From contig DATJFH010000035.1 in NCBI GenBank assembly GCA_035495815.1, positions 1 through 5,069 of the forward strand: a stretch of DNA of 5,069 nt, given 5' to 3'. Below are positions 1 to 5,069 of the stretch, in pieces; within the stretch, counting starts at the first letter, position 1; each line of letters opens with the position of its first letter. The DNA comes from DATJFH01 sp035495815. Its GTDB lineage: Bacteria; Acidobacteriota; Terriglobia; Bryobacterales; Bryobacteraceae. The notes beneath the pieces were generated by a model that did not search any database, had not been told where the DNA came from, and saw nothing but the letters and a program-made list of their open reading frames with translations. Made by a program: the position numbers and the translations under genes.

Positions 1-1347
1 CAGCGTGCGCGTTTCCGGATCGAAAGACGCCCCGCCGTAATTCGCGCCGCCGTTATTGCCCGGAAACAGGACCATGGGCTTGGAGCTGAAGGGCGTGTAG
101 AGTGTCCCGATGGTGGCTCCTTCGAGCTGCTTGGCGCAGAATGCGCGGGACTCCGGCGTGACGTCGGTCAGCTCGTCGCGACGCATGCTTTGCCGAGCGT
201 AGGGCGCAGGCTTGAGCGGAATGGGCTGCCGCGGAGCCGCTTCCTCGCCCTCCAGCTGGCTCGGCGGCATGGCGCGCTCTTCGACATCGAACAGCGGCTT
301 GCCGGTGAGACGGTCGAAGACAAAAGCAAAGCCCTGCTTGGTCACCTGCGCTACGGCTGGAACGAGTTTGCCGTTCCGCTTCACGGTAACCAGGCCCGGC
401 TGCGCCGGCAGATCGTAATCCCAGAGGTCGTGCCGGCTGATCTGGTAATGCCAGATACGCTTGCCGGTCGCCGCATCGACCGCCACCAGGGCATTGGAGA
501 ACAGGTTCGCGCCCTTGCGGTCGCCGCCGTAATAGTTGGTGGCCGCTGAAGTCAGCGGCAGAAAGACCATTCCGCGTTCGACGTCCACGCTGAGCGGCGC
601 CCATGCGTTGGCGGCGGCGCGATTCTCCGCGGCTCCCTCCGCCCAGGTCTCGTAGCCTGTCTCGCCCTTGTGCGGGATGACGTGAAAGCGCCATACCATG
701 CGTCCGGTGTGGACGTCGAACGCCCGCACGTCGCCGCTGACGCCGCGCGGCTCGGCGTCGGACATCAGTGATCCGCAGATCACCAGGTCCTTGTAGATCG
801 ACGGCGGCGATGTCATGGAGTAACGGGGATCCTTCACACCATTGGCGACGTCATCCCGCAGGTCGAGCTTTCCGGCCCGCCCGAACGATTCCACCGGGTG
901 TCCGGTGGCGGCGTCGATGGCGTGGAGGCTGCCTTCGAGCGTGCCGTAGTAGATTCGCTTGCGCCTGCCGTCTGTCCAATAGGCCGCGCCGCGGTTGATG
1001 AACAGGTTGTGAGACCGTTCCCGATCGATCTTCGGATCGAAGCTCCAAAGCTCCCGCCCGGTCTCGGCGTCGAGAGCGATAAGGCGGCAGAACGAGGTGG
1101 TCAGGTACAGGACGCCGTCCACGATCAGCGGCGTGCCTTCGAAGGCGCTCTTGACTGCGTAGGTCTTGCCGTCGCTCACGTCACCCGTGTGATAGGTCCA
1201 GGCGGGCCGCAGGCGTCCCACGTTGCCGCGATTGATCTGTTTCAGGGACGAATACTTCGCGCCGCCGGCGTCGCCGCCGAAGAACGGCCACTCCTGAGCG
1301 GGGGCGGGTAGGCAGAGCAGGAAAAAAAAGGCAAGGAGTACGATCAT
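1..1347 (-). CDS. PQQ-dependent (quinoprotein) glucose dehydrogenase-like protein, secreted, 3'-truncated by window edge
   Basis: The minus frame from the ATG at 1347-1345 stays open for 449 codons to the window edge, so the C-terminus is missing. Residues 1-17 form a Sec signal peptide (hydrophobic, FFFLL core, ending APA before QEW). The mature part begins like the soluble domain of membrane glucose dehydrogenases: GGDAGGAKYSSLKQIN (24-39) then AWTYHTGD (49-56). Beta-propeller blade motifs of the A-x-D-x-x-TG type recur at 91-101, 143-149, 209-219, 289-299 and 343-353. HDLWDYDLPAQP (306-317) and TKQGFAFVFDRLTG (336-349) match the PQQ-site segments of E. coli Gcd; D310 and K337 are 27 residues apart, the same spacing as Gcd Asp466 and Lys493 as I recall them. 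NNGGANYGGASFDP (431-444) is another family segment. The adjacent-cysteine pair of methanol dehydrogenases is absent from the visible part. The expected role is periplasmic oxidation of an aldose to its lactone, passing electrons to a respiratory acceptor. No N-terminal membrane anchor is present; a C-terminal cytochrome domain cannot be excluded. No clear Shine-Dalgarno precedes the ATG. The sugar substrate is unknown. Confidence 0.9.
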   Translation of the reverse strand, partial: MIVLLAFFFLLCLPAPAQEWPFFGGDAGGAKYSSLKQINRGNVGRLRPAWTYHTGDVSDGKTYAVKSAFEGTPLIVDGVLYLTTSFCRLIALDAETGRELWSFDPKIDRERSHNLFINRGAAYWTDGRRKRIYYGTLEGSLHAIDAATGHPVESFGRAGKLDLRDDVANGVKDPRYSMTSPPSIYKDLVICGSLMSDAEPRGVSGDVRAFDVHTGRMVWRFHVIPHKGETGYETWAEGAAENRAAANAWAPLSVDVERGMVFLPLTSAATNYYGGDRKGANLFSNALVAVDAATGKRIWHYQISRHDLWDYDLPAQPGLVTVKRNGKLVPAVAQVTKQGFAFVFDRLTGKPLFDVEERAMPPSQLEGEEAAPRQPIPLKPAPYARQSMRRDELTDVTPESRAFCAKQLEGATIGTLYTPFSSKPMVLFPGNNGGANYGGASFDPETRTL

Positions 1348-1354
1348 CGAGGGC

Positions 1355-1362
1355 AGTATAAC
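1355..1362. promoter_or_regulatory. Overlapping divergent -10-like elements (candidate bidirectional promoter)
   Basis: The spacer between the divergent dehydrogenase and sulfatase genes is only 51 bp. It contains AGTATAAC. Read on the minus strand, 1360-1355 is TATACT (5 of 6 to TATAAT). Read on the plus strand, 1357-1362 is TATAAC (also 5 of 6). The two hexamers share the central TATA. The minus-strand hexamer ends 7 nt before the dehydrogenase ATG, while the plus-strand one would start transcription near 1369, about 30 nt ahead of the sulfatase ATG. I see no good -35 box for either direction, so this is a candidate only. Confidence 0.4.
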
Positions 1363-1398
1363 GGATAGACCACCGGGCGTGATAGCATTGCCGGAAAG

Positions 1399-2826
1399 AT
1401 GCCCAATCGCCGGATGACGCGCAGAGACCTCCTTTTCGGAACGCTGGCGGCGCCGCTGCTCGCGGCCGGGCCGAAGCCGAACATACTGCTGATCTTCGCG
1501 GATGACATGGGATGGAGGGACGCCGGCTATACGGGCTCGGATTTCTACGAGACGCCCCACATCGACGCCCTGGCGAAACAGGGGATGGTGTTCACGCAGG
1601 CGTACGCGTGCGGCGCGAACTGCGCTCCCAGCCGGGCCTGCCTGATCTCCGGCCAGTACACGCCGCGGCATGGAATTTACGCCGTGGGCAGCACGGACCG
1701 CGGGCCGGAGAAGCTGATGAGGATGATTCCTGTTCCCAACACGGGCAACCTCGACCCGAAACAAATCACGATCGCCGAGGCGCTGAAAGCGGCCGGCTAT
1801 GCGACTGGGAAGTTCGGCAAGTGGCACCTCGGTGAGAAAGACGGCTGTGAGGCCGCAAAGCAGGGCTTCGACGTGGATATCGACCCGAGGCGGGGGGATC
1901 CGAACCGGGCCCGGAACGAACCGGACGATCCGAAGAGCATTTTCACGATCACCCGCGCGGCCTGCGACTTCATCGAGCAGAACCGGTCGCGGCCCTTCTT
2001 CGCCTACGTCGCGCATCACGCCATTCACGTCGCGCAGGAGGCCCGCCCGGCGACGCTCGCCAGTTTCAAGCAGAAGCCGCCTGGCAAGCAGCATCGTAAC
2101 CCGCTCTACGCTGCATGCGTGTACGACCTCGACGAAGGCGTCGGCATTCTGCTGAGGAAGCTGGCATCGCTGGGACTCGAGAAGAACACGCTGGTGGTCT
2201 TCACCTCGGACAACGGCGGCACGCCGCAGTCCTCGCAGGAGCCGCTGCGGGGCGCCAAGGGCTGCTATTACGAAGGCGGCATTCGCGAGCCGATGATTGT
2301 CCGCTGGCCCGGCGTGACCAGGGCAGGAGCGCAGTGCGACATTCCAGTCGCGAATGTGGATTTTTACCCTACCTTTGTCGCTGCTGCAGGCGGCGCCGTT
2401 CCGGCGGGCAAGATCCTCGATGGGGAGAGTCTGCTGCCGCTGTTCAAAGGCGAGAGGAGCCTGTCGCGGAGCTCTCTATTCTGGCATTTTCCCGGATACC
2501 TTGATTCGCCGGTTCCACGCGGGCGTGATCCGGTCTTCCGCACGCGGCCCGTGAGCGTGATTCGCAAGGGCGACTGGAAGCTCCATCTCTATCATGAAGA
2601 GTGGCAGCTCGACGGCGGCCGGGAAAAACTCGCTTCCAACAAAGCCGTGGAGCTTTACAATATTCGAACCGATATCGGCGAGCGAAACGATCTGCTATCG
2701 GCCAACCCTTCCAAACGCGATGAGTTGCTCGACGAGCTGCTGGCGTGGATAGTAAAAGTCAAAGCCCCCTTGCCCGCAAAGGCCAATCCAAATTATTCCC
2801 CGGAAACGAAAAGGACACGCATATGA
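1399..2826 (+). CDS. Formylglycine-dependent sulfatase (arylsulfatase family), Tat-exported
   Basis: This 475-aa protein is complete and of normal length for a type I sulfatase of the alkaline phosphatase superfamily, which hydrolyses sulfate esters. The N-terminus has a twin-arginine signal, TRRDLLFG (residues 7-14), followed by a hydrophobic stretch ending near LLAAG (20-24). Then come the metal-binding FADDMGW (33-39) and CAPSR (75-79), the C-x-P-x-R motif in which C75 would become formylglycine. Further motifs are GKFGKWHLG (137-145, with K141 and H143), AHH (205-207), TSDNGG (269-274, metal ligands D271 and N272), and LRGAKGCYYEGGIREP (283-298, active-site K287). The C-terminal subdomain holds GDWKL (391-395) and ELYNIRTDIGERNDL (418-432), typical of the family. 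The start is uncertain: GGAAAG lies directly against the ATG at 1399 and 15 nt before an in-frame ATG at 1414. The 1414 start would still keep the Tat motif. The maturase that makes formylglycine is not in the window. The true substrate (glycan sulfate or small aryl sulfate) cannot be read from sequence. The stop overlaps the next gene by 4 nt, which suggests an operon. Confidence 0.95.
   Translation: MPNRRMTRRDLLFGTLAAPLLAAGPKPNILLIFADDMGWRDAGYTGSDFYETPHIDALAKQGMVFTQAYACGANCAPSRACLISGQYTPRHGIYAVGSTDRGPEKLMRMIPVPNTGNLDPKQITIAEALKAAGYATGKFGKWHLGEKDGCEAAKQGFDVDIDPRRGDPNRARNEPDDPKSIFTITRAACDFIEQNRSRPFFAYVAHHAIHVAQEARPATLASFKQKPPGKQHRNPLYAACVYDLDEGVGILLRKLASLGLEKNTLVVFTSDNGGTPQSSQEPLRGAKGCYYEGGIREPMIVRWPGVTRAGAQCDIPVANVDFYPTFVAAAGGAVPAGKILDGESLLPLFKGERSLSRSSLFWHFPGYLDSPVPRGRDPVFRTRPVSVIRKGDWKLHLYHEEWQLDGGREKLASNKAVELYNIRTDIGERNDLLSANPSKRDELLDELLAWIVKVKAPLPAKANPNYSPETKRTRI
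2811..2815 (+). promoter_or_regulatory. Ribosome binding site of the DinB-like gene
   Basis: AAGGA lies 7 nt before the ATG at 2823, inside the last codons of the sulfatase. It is the clearest Shine-Dalgarno in the window. It decides the start of the DinB-like gene: the longer open frame beginning with ATG at 2745 runs wholly inside the sulfatase coding region and would bury the signal peptide. Confidence 0.7.
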
Positions 2827-3329
2827 AAAAGGCAATACTGTTCGGCATGTTAGCCCTGACCGCCCTGCAGGCGGAAAATTTCTTAACAGCCACCGGAACC
2901 GAGCGTTATTTCAACGTGGTTCGCCGCAATCTCGAGTCGAGCGCAGACGCCATGCCAGCCGAAAAATACGGCTTTCGGCTGACCGACGGGCAGATGACGT
3001 TCGCCCAATGGCTGAACCATTCCACGCAGCGAAACTACAGTGACTGCGCGACGCTCAAGGGCGAAAGCACGCCAGCGGCCGAGCGCCAGGCCGCCTCCCT
3101 GACGGAAAAGGCCGAGGTCAGCAAGGCGCTGAAGGAGTCGTTCGCCTACTGCGCCGAGGCGCTGCAAGGCATGACCGACCAGAAGGCCATCTCGTCGGCC
3201 GCGGTGAGCATGGCATTTCTCCACCTGTTGGCGCACAACAACGAGATCTACGGAAACGTGGTTGGCTATCTGCGCGTCAGCGGGATCGTGCCTCCGTCCA
3301 CAGCGTCGCGGAAAGGCAAGAAAAAATAG
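2823..3329 (+). CDS. Secreted DinB-like protein (putative metal-binding four-helix bundle)
   Basis: This is a 168-aa protein of the DinB/YfiT-like helical bundle type. Residues 1-17 are a short Sec signal peptide (MKK, hydrophobic core, LQA before ENF). Histidines fit the DinB metal triad: H66 in WLNHSTQ and H134 plus H138 in LHLLAHNNE, an H-x3-H pair as in the family. The ending HNNEIYGNVVGYLRVSGIVP (138-157) is strongly reminiscent of DinB-like proteins common in Acidobacteriota. The middle part, around KALKESFAYC (101-110), fits the usual third helix. The tail RKGKKK is basic. The start at 2823 is supported by AAGGA 7 nt upstream, by the signal peptide and by the ATGA overlap with the sulfatase stop, which suggests translational coupling. 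Characterised relatives include thiol-dependent metalloenzymes (bacillithiol and mycothiol S-transferases, maleylpyruvate isomerase), but most members, especially exported ones, have no known function, and I assign none here. The DinB name comes from a damage-inducible Bacillus gene and does not imply DNA polymerase IV. Confidence 0.87.
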   Translation: MKKAILFGMLALTALQAENFLTATGTERYFNVVRRNLESSADAMPAEKYGFRLTDGQMTFAQWLNHSTQRNYSDCATLKGESTPAAERQAASLTEKAEVSKALKESFAYCAEALQGMTDQKAISSAAVSMAFLHLLAHNNEIYGNVVGYLRVSGIVPPSTASRKGKKK

Positions 3330-3354
3330 TGCGCGGCGGAGTTAATGCCACCGC
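3321..3354 (-). terminator. Candidate intrinsic terminator of the SMP-30-like gene
   Basis: On the minus strand GCGGTGG (3354-3348) can pair with CCGCCGC (3339-3333), seven pairs including one G-U wobble. The 8-nt loop contains most of the TAA stop. A run of six T (3326-3321) follows after a 6-nt gap, longer than in a classical terminator, so the call is moderate. Read on the plus strand the same stem has a C-A mismatch and no good T-run, so it would serve the DinB-like gene poorly. The T-run is the antisense of the lysine codons ending the DinB-like gene. Confidence 0.4.
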
Positions 3355-4220
3355 TTCCATTCGAGGCCGGGGCGCTCCGTGCGGAACTGGACCAGCCGCC
3401 CTTTCTCCGCTTCGGTGACGTAGCAGGTGCGTCCGTCGGGGCCGCCGAAGCAGAGATTGGTGGGATGACTGCCCAGCACGTCGATTTCGCGCAGCACTTT
3501 GCCCTGCGGTGAAACGATCGCCACCGTGCCTTTCTTCGATCGCGTAATGTAGAGGTTCCCGTCCACATCGCAGCGCATCCCGTCGAGCCCGGGCTCGGGG
3601 AATTGCAGAAGCAGGCGCTTGCCGGAGAGGCTCCGGTTCCTCTCGATCTGAAACGCCCAGACATTTCCCTGCACGCTCTCGTTAACGTACAGGATGCGGC
3701 CATCGGGACTTACCTCGATCCCGTTGGTCGTGCCCATATCGGACGCCACGAGAGTAATCTTTCGGTTCCGGTCGATTCGCCAGACCTGACCGGTGGACTT
3801 CGCCCAGCTCGGATCGCTGGCCCAGAGCGTGCCGTCGCGGGAGATGGCCAGATCGTTGGGCTGATTCATGGTGGACTCATGCGCGAAAACATCGACGCGC
3901 CGCGTTAGTGGATCGAGGCGAAGCACATTATGGCCGGTGTGATCGGCCAGAAAAGCGATTCCTTTCCGGTTGAACCGAATTCCGTTGGCCAGCGATCCTT
4001 CGGGCATGTCGATGAAAACCTCGCCATGTCCGTCAGGTGTGACTCTGCCGATGGTCGGCTTGCGCGCAAAGCTGACGGCATAGACGTTGCCGGCCTTGTC
4101 GCAAGCCGGACCCTCGATCTGGGCGGTGAATGAGCCGGCGGCGGTGAATGGCCTGGCGAAAAACAACTCCTCGGCCGAAAGCAGGCTCGTGCAAAGGGCA
4201 AATAATAGAAAACGTTTCAC
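3342..4220 (-). CDS. SMP-30/gluconolactonase-like beta-propeller protein, secreted
   Basis: This 292-aa protein starts at GTG (4220-4218). I chose that start because it begins a clean Sec signal peptide (MKRFLLFALCTSLLSA, then EE). The open frame continues upstream to another GTG at 4289, but that would put 23 polar residues, encoded by an inverted-repeat region, in front of the signal. The mature part is a six-bladed propeller of the SMP-30/gluconolactonase/LRE family. Expected divalent-metal and substrate residues are visible in order: E36 in IEGPACD, N122 in NQPNDLAISRDG, N166 in TTNGIEVSPDGR, and D213 in GLDGMRCDVDGN. These correspond to Glu18, Asn103, Asn154 and Asp204 of human SMP-30. 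Members hydrolyse sugar lactones or related esters, so a periplasmic lactonase is the likely role, but the substrate is unknown and strictosidine-synthase-like relatives share the fold. It lies downstream of a second sulfatase on the same strand, separated by 199 bp, and converges with the DinB-like gene with 12 bp between stops. No Shine-Dalgarno is evident. Confidence 0.88.
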   Translation of the reverse strand: MKRFLLFALCTSLLSAEELFFARPFTAAGSFTAQIEGPACDKAGNVYAVSFARKPTIGRVTPDGHGEVFIDMPEGSLANGIRFNRKGIAFLADHTGHNVLRLDPLTRRVDVFAHESTMNQPNDLAISRDGTLWASDPSWAKSTGQVWRIDRNRKITLVASDMGTTNGIEVSPDGRILYVNESVQGNVWAFQIERNRSLSGKRLLLQFPEPGLDGMRCDVDGNLYITRSKKGTVAIVSPQGKVLREIDVLGSHPTNLCFGGPDGRTCYVTEAEKGRLVQFRTERPGLEWKRWH

Positions 4221-4227
4221 TGCAGCT

Positions 4228-4233
4228 ATTATC
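4228..4233 (-). promoter_or_regulatory. Candidate -10 element of the SMP-30-like gene
   Basis: On the minus strand 4233-4228 reads GATAAT, 5 of 6 to TATAAT, in an otherwise GC-rich spacer. It ends exactly 7 nt before the GTG, so a transcript from it would begin at or next to the start codon. No recognisable -35 hexamer lies 16-18 nt further upstream. Confidence 0.35.
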
Positions 4234-4242
4234 CGGTACGTG

Positions 4243-4292
4243 CCCCGCCTGCCGTGCGGGGTGGTCCCAACCCTAAGGTTAGCCGGCACGGC
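4243..4292. repeat. Two overlapping, competing inverted repeats upstream of the SMP-30-like gene
   Basis: CCCCGC (4243-4248) can pair with GCGGGG (4256-4261) around a 7-nt loop. GCCGTGC (4251-4257) can instead pair with GCACGGC (4286-4292) around 28 nt that include a small AACC/GGTT dyad (4269-4280). The two stems share bases 4256-4257 and the loop of the first lies in the arm of the second, so both cannot form together. They lie just upstream of the candidate -10 on the minus strand. Function is unknown: operator, attenuator or terminator remnant. Confidence 0.45.
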
Positions 4293-4368
4293 GCAGAGTT
4301 TCGGTGAACGGTCTGGCCGCCATCAAGACCTGACGGCGCGCGCCCCCGCGACAGCGGATCATGCCTTT

Positions 4369-4382
4369 GCCGGGGCCCCGGC
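4369..4382. repeat. 14-bp perfect palindrome downstream of the second sulfatase
   Basis: GCCGGGGCCCCGGC is its own reverse complement and lies 37 nt past the sulfatase stop at 4420. As RNA it would form a 5-bp all-GC stem with a GGCC tetraloop. No T-run follows on the minus strand (next bases CAAAGGC), so it is not a classical intrinsic terminator. It could be a T-less terminator, a transcript-end stabiliser or a protein-binding site. Confidence 0.5.
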
Positions 4383-4419
4383 GAGCGCCAGCCGCCCGAT
4401 TACGGACACGTTCGGAACT

Positions 4420-5069
4420 CTAATGCGATGTTTTGCCGGACGGCGCGTCGAAGATGTGATCCGGCCAGAGCGGCTTCATCAGCTCGCTGTTCCACTTTTT
4501 CAGCGCTGCATCGAGCCGGGCTACTGTTTTCGGATCTTTGGAGGAGAGGTCATGCGCTTCACCAATGTCGGAATCGAGATCGTACAACTCCGGCGCGTTT
4601 TTGGCGTTGCGCACCAGCTTGTATCGTCCCTCGCGCACCGCGAAGTTCGCACCTCCGAAGGTGCGCCAAAAGAGAGCGCCGTGCGGAGGCGTGGTGGAAC
4701 GGCCTTCGACATACGGCAGCAGATTCACGCCGTCGAGCTTGACGCCCTTGGGCAAGGGAGCGCCGGCCGCGGCCAGCGCGGTGGGGAAAATATCTAGAGA
4801 GATGACCGGATCGGTCAAAGTCCTGCCTTGCGGCGCACGGCCCGGCCAGTTGATGACGAACGGCACGCGGATACCGCCCTCGTAGAGCGTCCGTTTCGTG
4901 CCCCGCAGCGGGCGATTCGTCGAAGCGTTTCCCGCCGGGCCGCCGTTGTCGCTGAGGAAAAAGATCAGCGTATTTTCGGCGACGCCTGCGTTACCGATGG
5001 CCTGGACCACCTTTCCCACCGCGTCGTCCATCGCGCTCACCATGGCGGCATAGGCGCGCCGCTTCTTGT
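4420..5069 (-). CDS. Formylglycine-dependent sulfatase, C-terminal part (5'-truncated by window edge)
   Basis: This minus frame runs from the window edge to TAG at 4422-4420 and gives 215 complete codons. It begins KKRRAYAAMVSAMDDAVGKV; the internal ATG at 5043 is not the real start, because the family sequence continues upstream of it without interruption. Visible sulfatase motifs, numbered from the first complete codon, are LSDNGG (38-43, metal ligands D40 and N41), LRGTKRTLYEGGIRVP (54-69, active-site K58), VINWPG (71-76), GRYKLV (147-152) and ELYDLDSDIGEAHDL (160-174). The signal peptide, the ADD metal motif and the C-x-P-x-R formylglycine motif lie outside the window, so export and activity cannot be confirmed. 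The last 20 residues contain WPDHIFDAPSGK and differ from the first sulfatase. Outside the core motifs the two sulfatases are clearly diverged, so they are not a recent tandem duplication. The SMP-30-like gene follows on the same strand, but after a 199-bp gap with its own possible promoter. Confidence 0.93.
   Translation of the reverse strand, partial: KKRRAYAAMVSAMDDAVGKVVQAIGNAGVAENTLIFFLSDNGGPAGNASTNRPLRGTKRTLYEGGIRVPFVINWPGRAPQGRTLTDPVISLDIFPTALAAAGAPLPKGVKLDGVNLLPYVEGRSTTPPHGALFWRTFGGANFAVREGRYKLVRNAKNAPELYDLDSDIGEAHDLSSKDPKTVARLDAALKKWNSELMKPLWPDHIFDAPSGKTSH

Larger units (their letters stand above)
4221..4419. other. Intergenic spacer rich in dyad symmetry
   Basis: This 199-bp gap lies between the stop of the second sulfatase and the GTG of the SMP-30-like gene. 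I find no convincing coding region: the plus-strand open frame crossing it (4087-4797) is antisense to both neighbours and resembles no family I know. The gap contains a 14-bp perfect palindrome (4369-4382), a 10-bp palindrome GGCGCGCGCC (4335-4344), a pair of mutually exclusive hairpins (4243-4292) and a -10-like hexamer. It probably holds the end of the sulfatase transcript and the control region of the SMP-30-like gene. Confidence 0.6.

Noticed and set aside
53..694. Long minus-strand open frame of 213 codons
   Set aside because: It is an out-of-frame shadow of the quinoprotein dehydrogenase on the same strand. The real frame has clear family motifs throughout, while this one is rich in Arg, Ala and Gly with no recognisable domain.
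2745..2822. Upstream ATG start for the DinB-like protein
   Set aside because: It would add 26 polar residues ahead of a good signal peptide, all inside the sulfatase coding region. AAGGA is placed for the ATG at 2823.
4269..4280. AACCCTAAGGTT resembling telomere-like or repeat DNA
   Set aside because: It is a single short imperfect dyad with no tandem copies, best treated as part of the inverted-repeat region.
4221..4289. Upstream GTG start for the SMP-30-like protein
   Set aside because: The extra 23 residues are encoded by inverted-repeat DNA and would precede, and so spoil, the Sec signal peptide.
4087..4797. Plus-strand open frame of 236 codons crossing the spacer
   Set aside because: It is antisense to the start of the SMP-30-like gene and the end of the second sulfatase, both well supported, and shows no family motif. 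Long antisense frames are expected at this GC content.
4420..5043. Second sulfatase starting at the ATG at 5043
   Set aside because: This methionine is internal (AYAAMVSAMDD is a mid-protein sulfatase helix) and the frame stays open to the window edge. A start here would lose the catalytic N-terminal half.
1..5069. Mobile element, CRISPR array, tRNA or defence system
   Set aside because: I found no transposase or integrase motif, no regularly spaced repeats, no tRNA-like fold and no defence-gene domains. All long coding regions are explained by metabolic families.

Overview
The window is high in G+C and densely coded. It holds five protein genes, four of them with a visible export signal; the fifth is cut before its N-terminus. 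The mix is a secreted PQQ-type glucose dehydrogenase, formylglycine sulfatases, a secreted DinB-like protein and an SMP-30/gluconolactonase. This resembles the gene content of Acidobacteriota of the Solibacter/Bryobacter kind; Planctomycetota or Verrucomicrobiota are less likely alternatives. The assignment rests on gene content and protein flavour, not on a marker gene.

Layout. (1) Positions 1-1347, minus strand: the first 449 codons of a quinoprotein glucose dehydrogenase-like protein, whose 3' end lies outside the window. (2) A 51-bp divergent spacer (1348-1398) has overlapping -10-like hexamers facing both ways. (3) Positions 1399-2826, plus strand: a complete Tat-exported sulfatase. (4) Positions 2823-3329, plus strand: a secreted DinB-like three-histidine protein that overlaps the sulfatase stop by four bases (ATGA). 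(5) Only 12 bp separate it from the convergent SMP-30/gluconolactonase-like gene (3342-4220, minus), which starts at GTG. (6) A 199-bp spacer (4221-4419) is rich in palindromes and holds no convincing gene. (7) Positions 4420-5069, minus strand: the C-terminal 215 codons of a second, different sulfatase, whose 5' end lies outside the window.

How the genes could work together (inference): the sulfatases would remove sulfate esters from polysaccharide or sugar substrates outside the cytoplasm. The quinoprotein dehydrogenase would oxidise an aldose to its lactone in the periplasm, and the SMP-30-like enzyme would open that lactone. The role of the DinB-like protein is unknown, although its translation is probably coupled to that of the sulfatase. 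I see no mobile element, CRISPR array, tRNA or rRNA. Nothing here is clearly a new kind of system. The most interesting points are the sulfatase-DinB coupling, the dehydrogenase/lactonase pairing and the compact two-way promoter.
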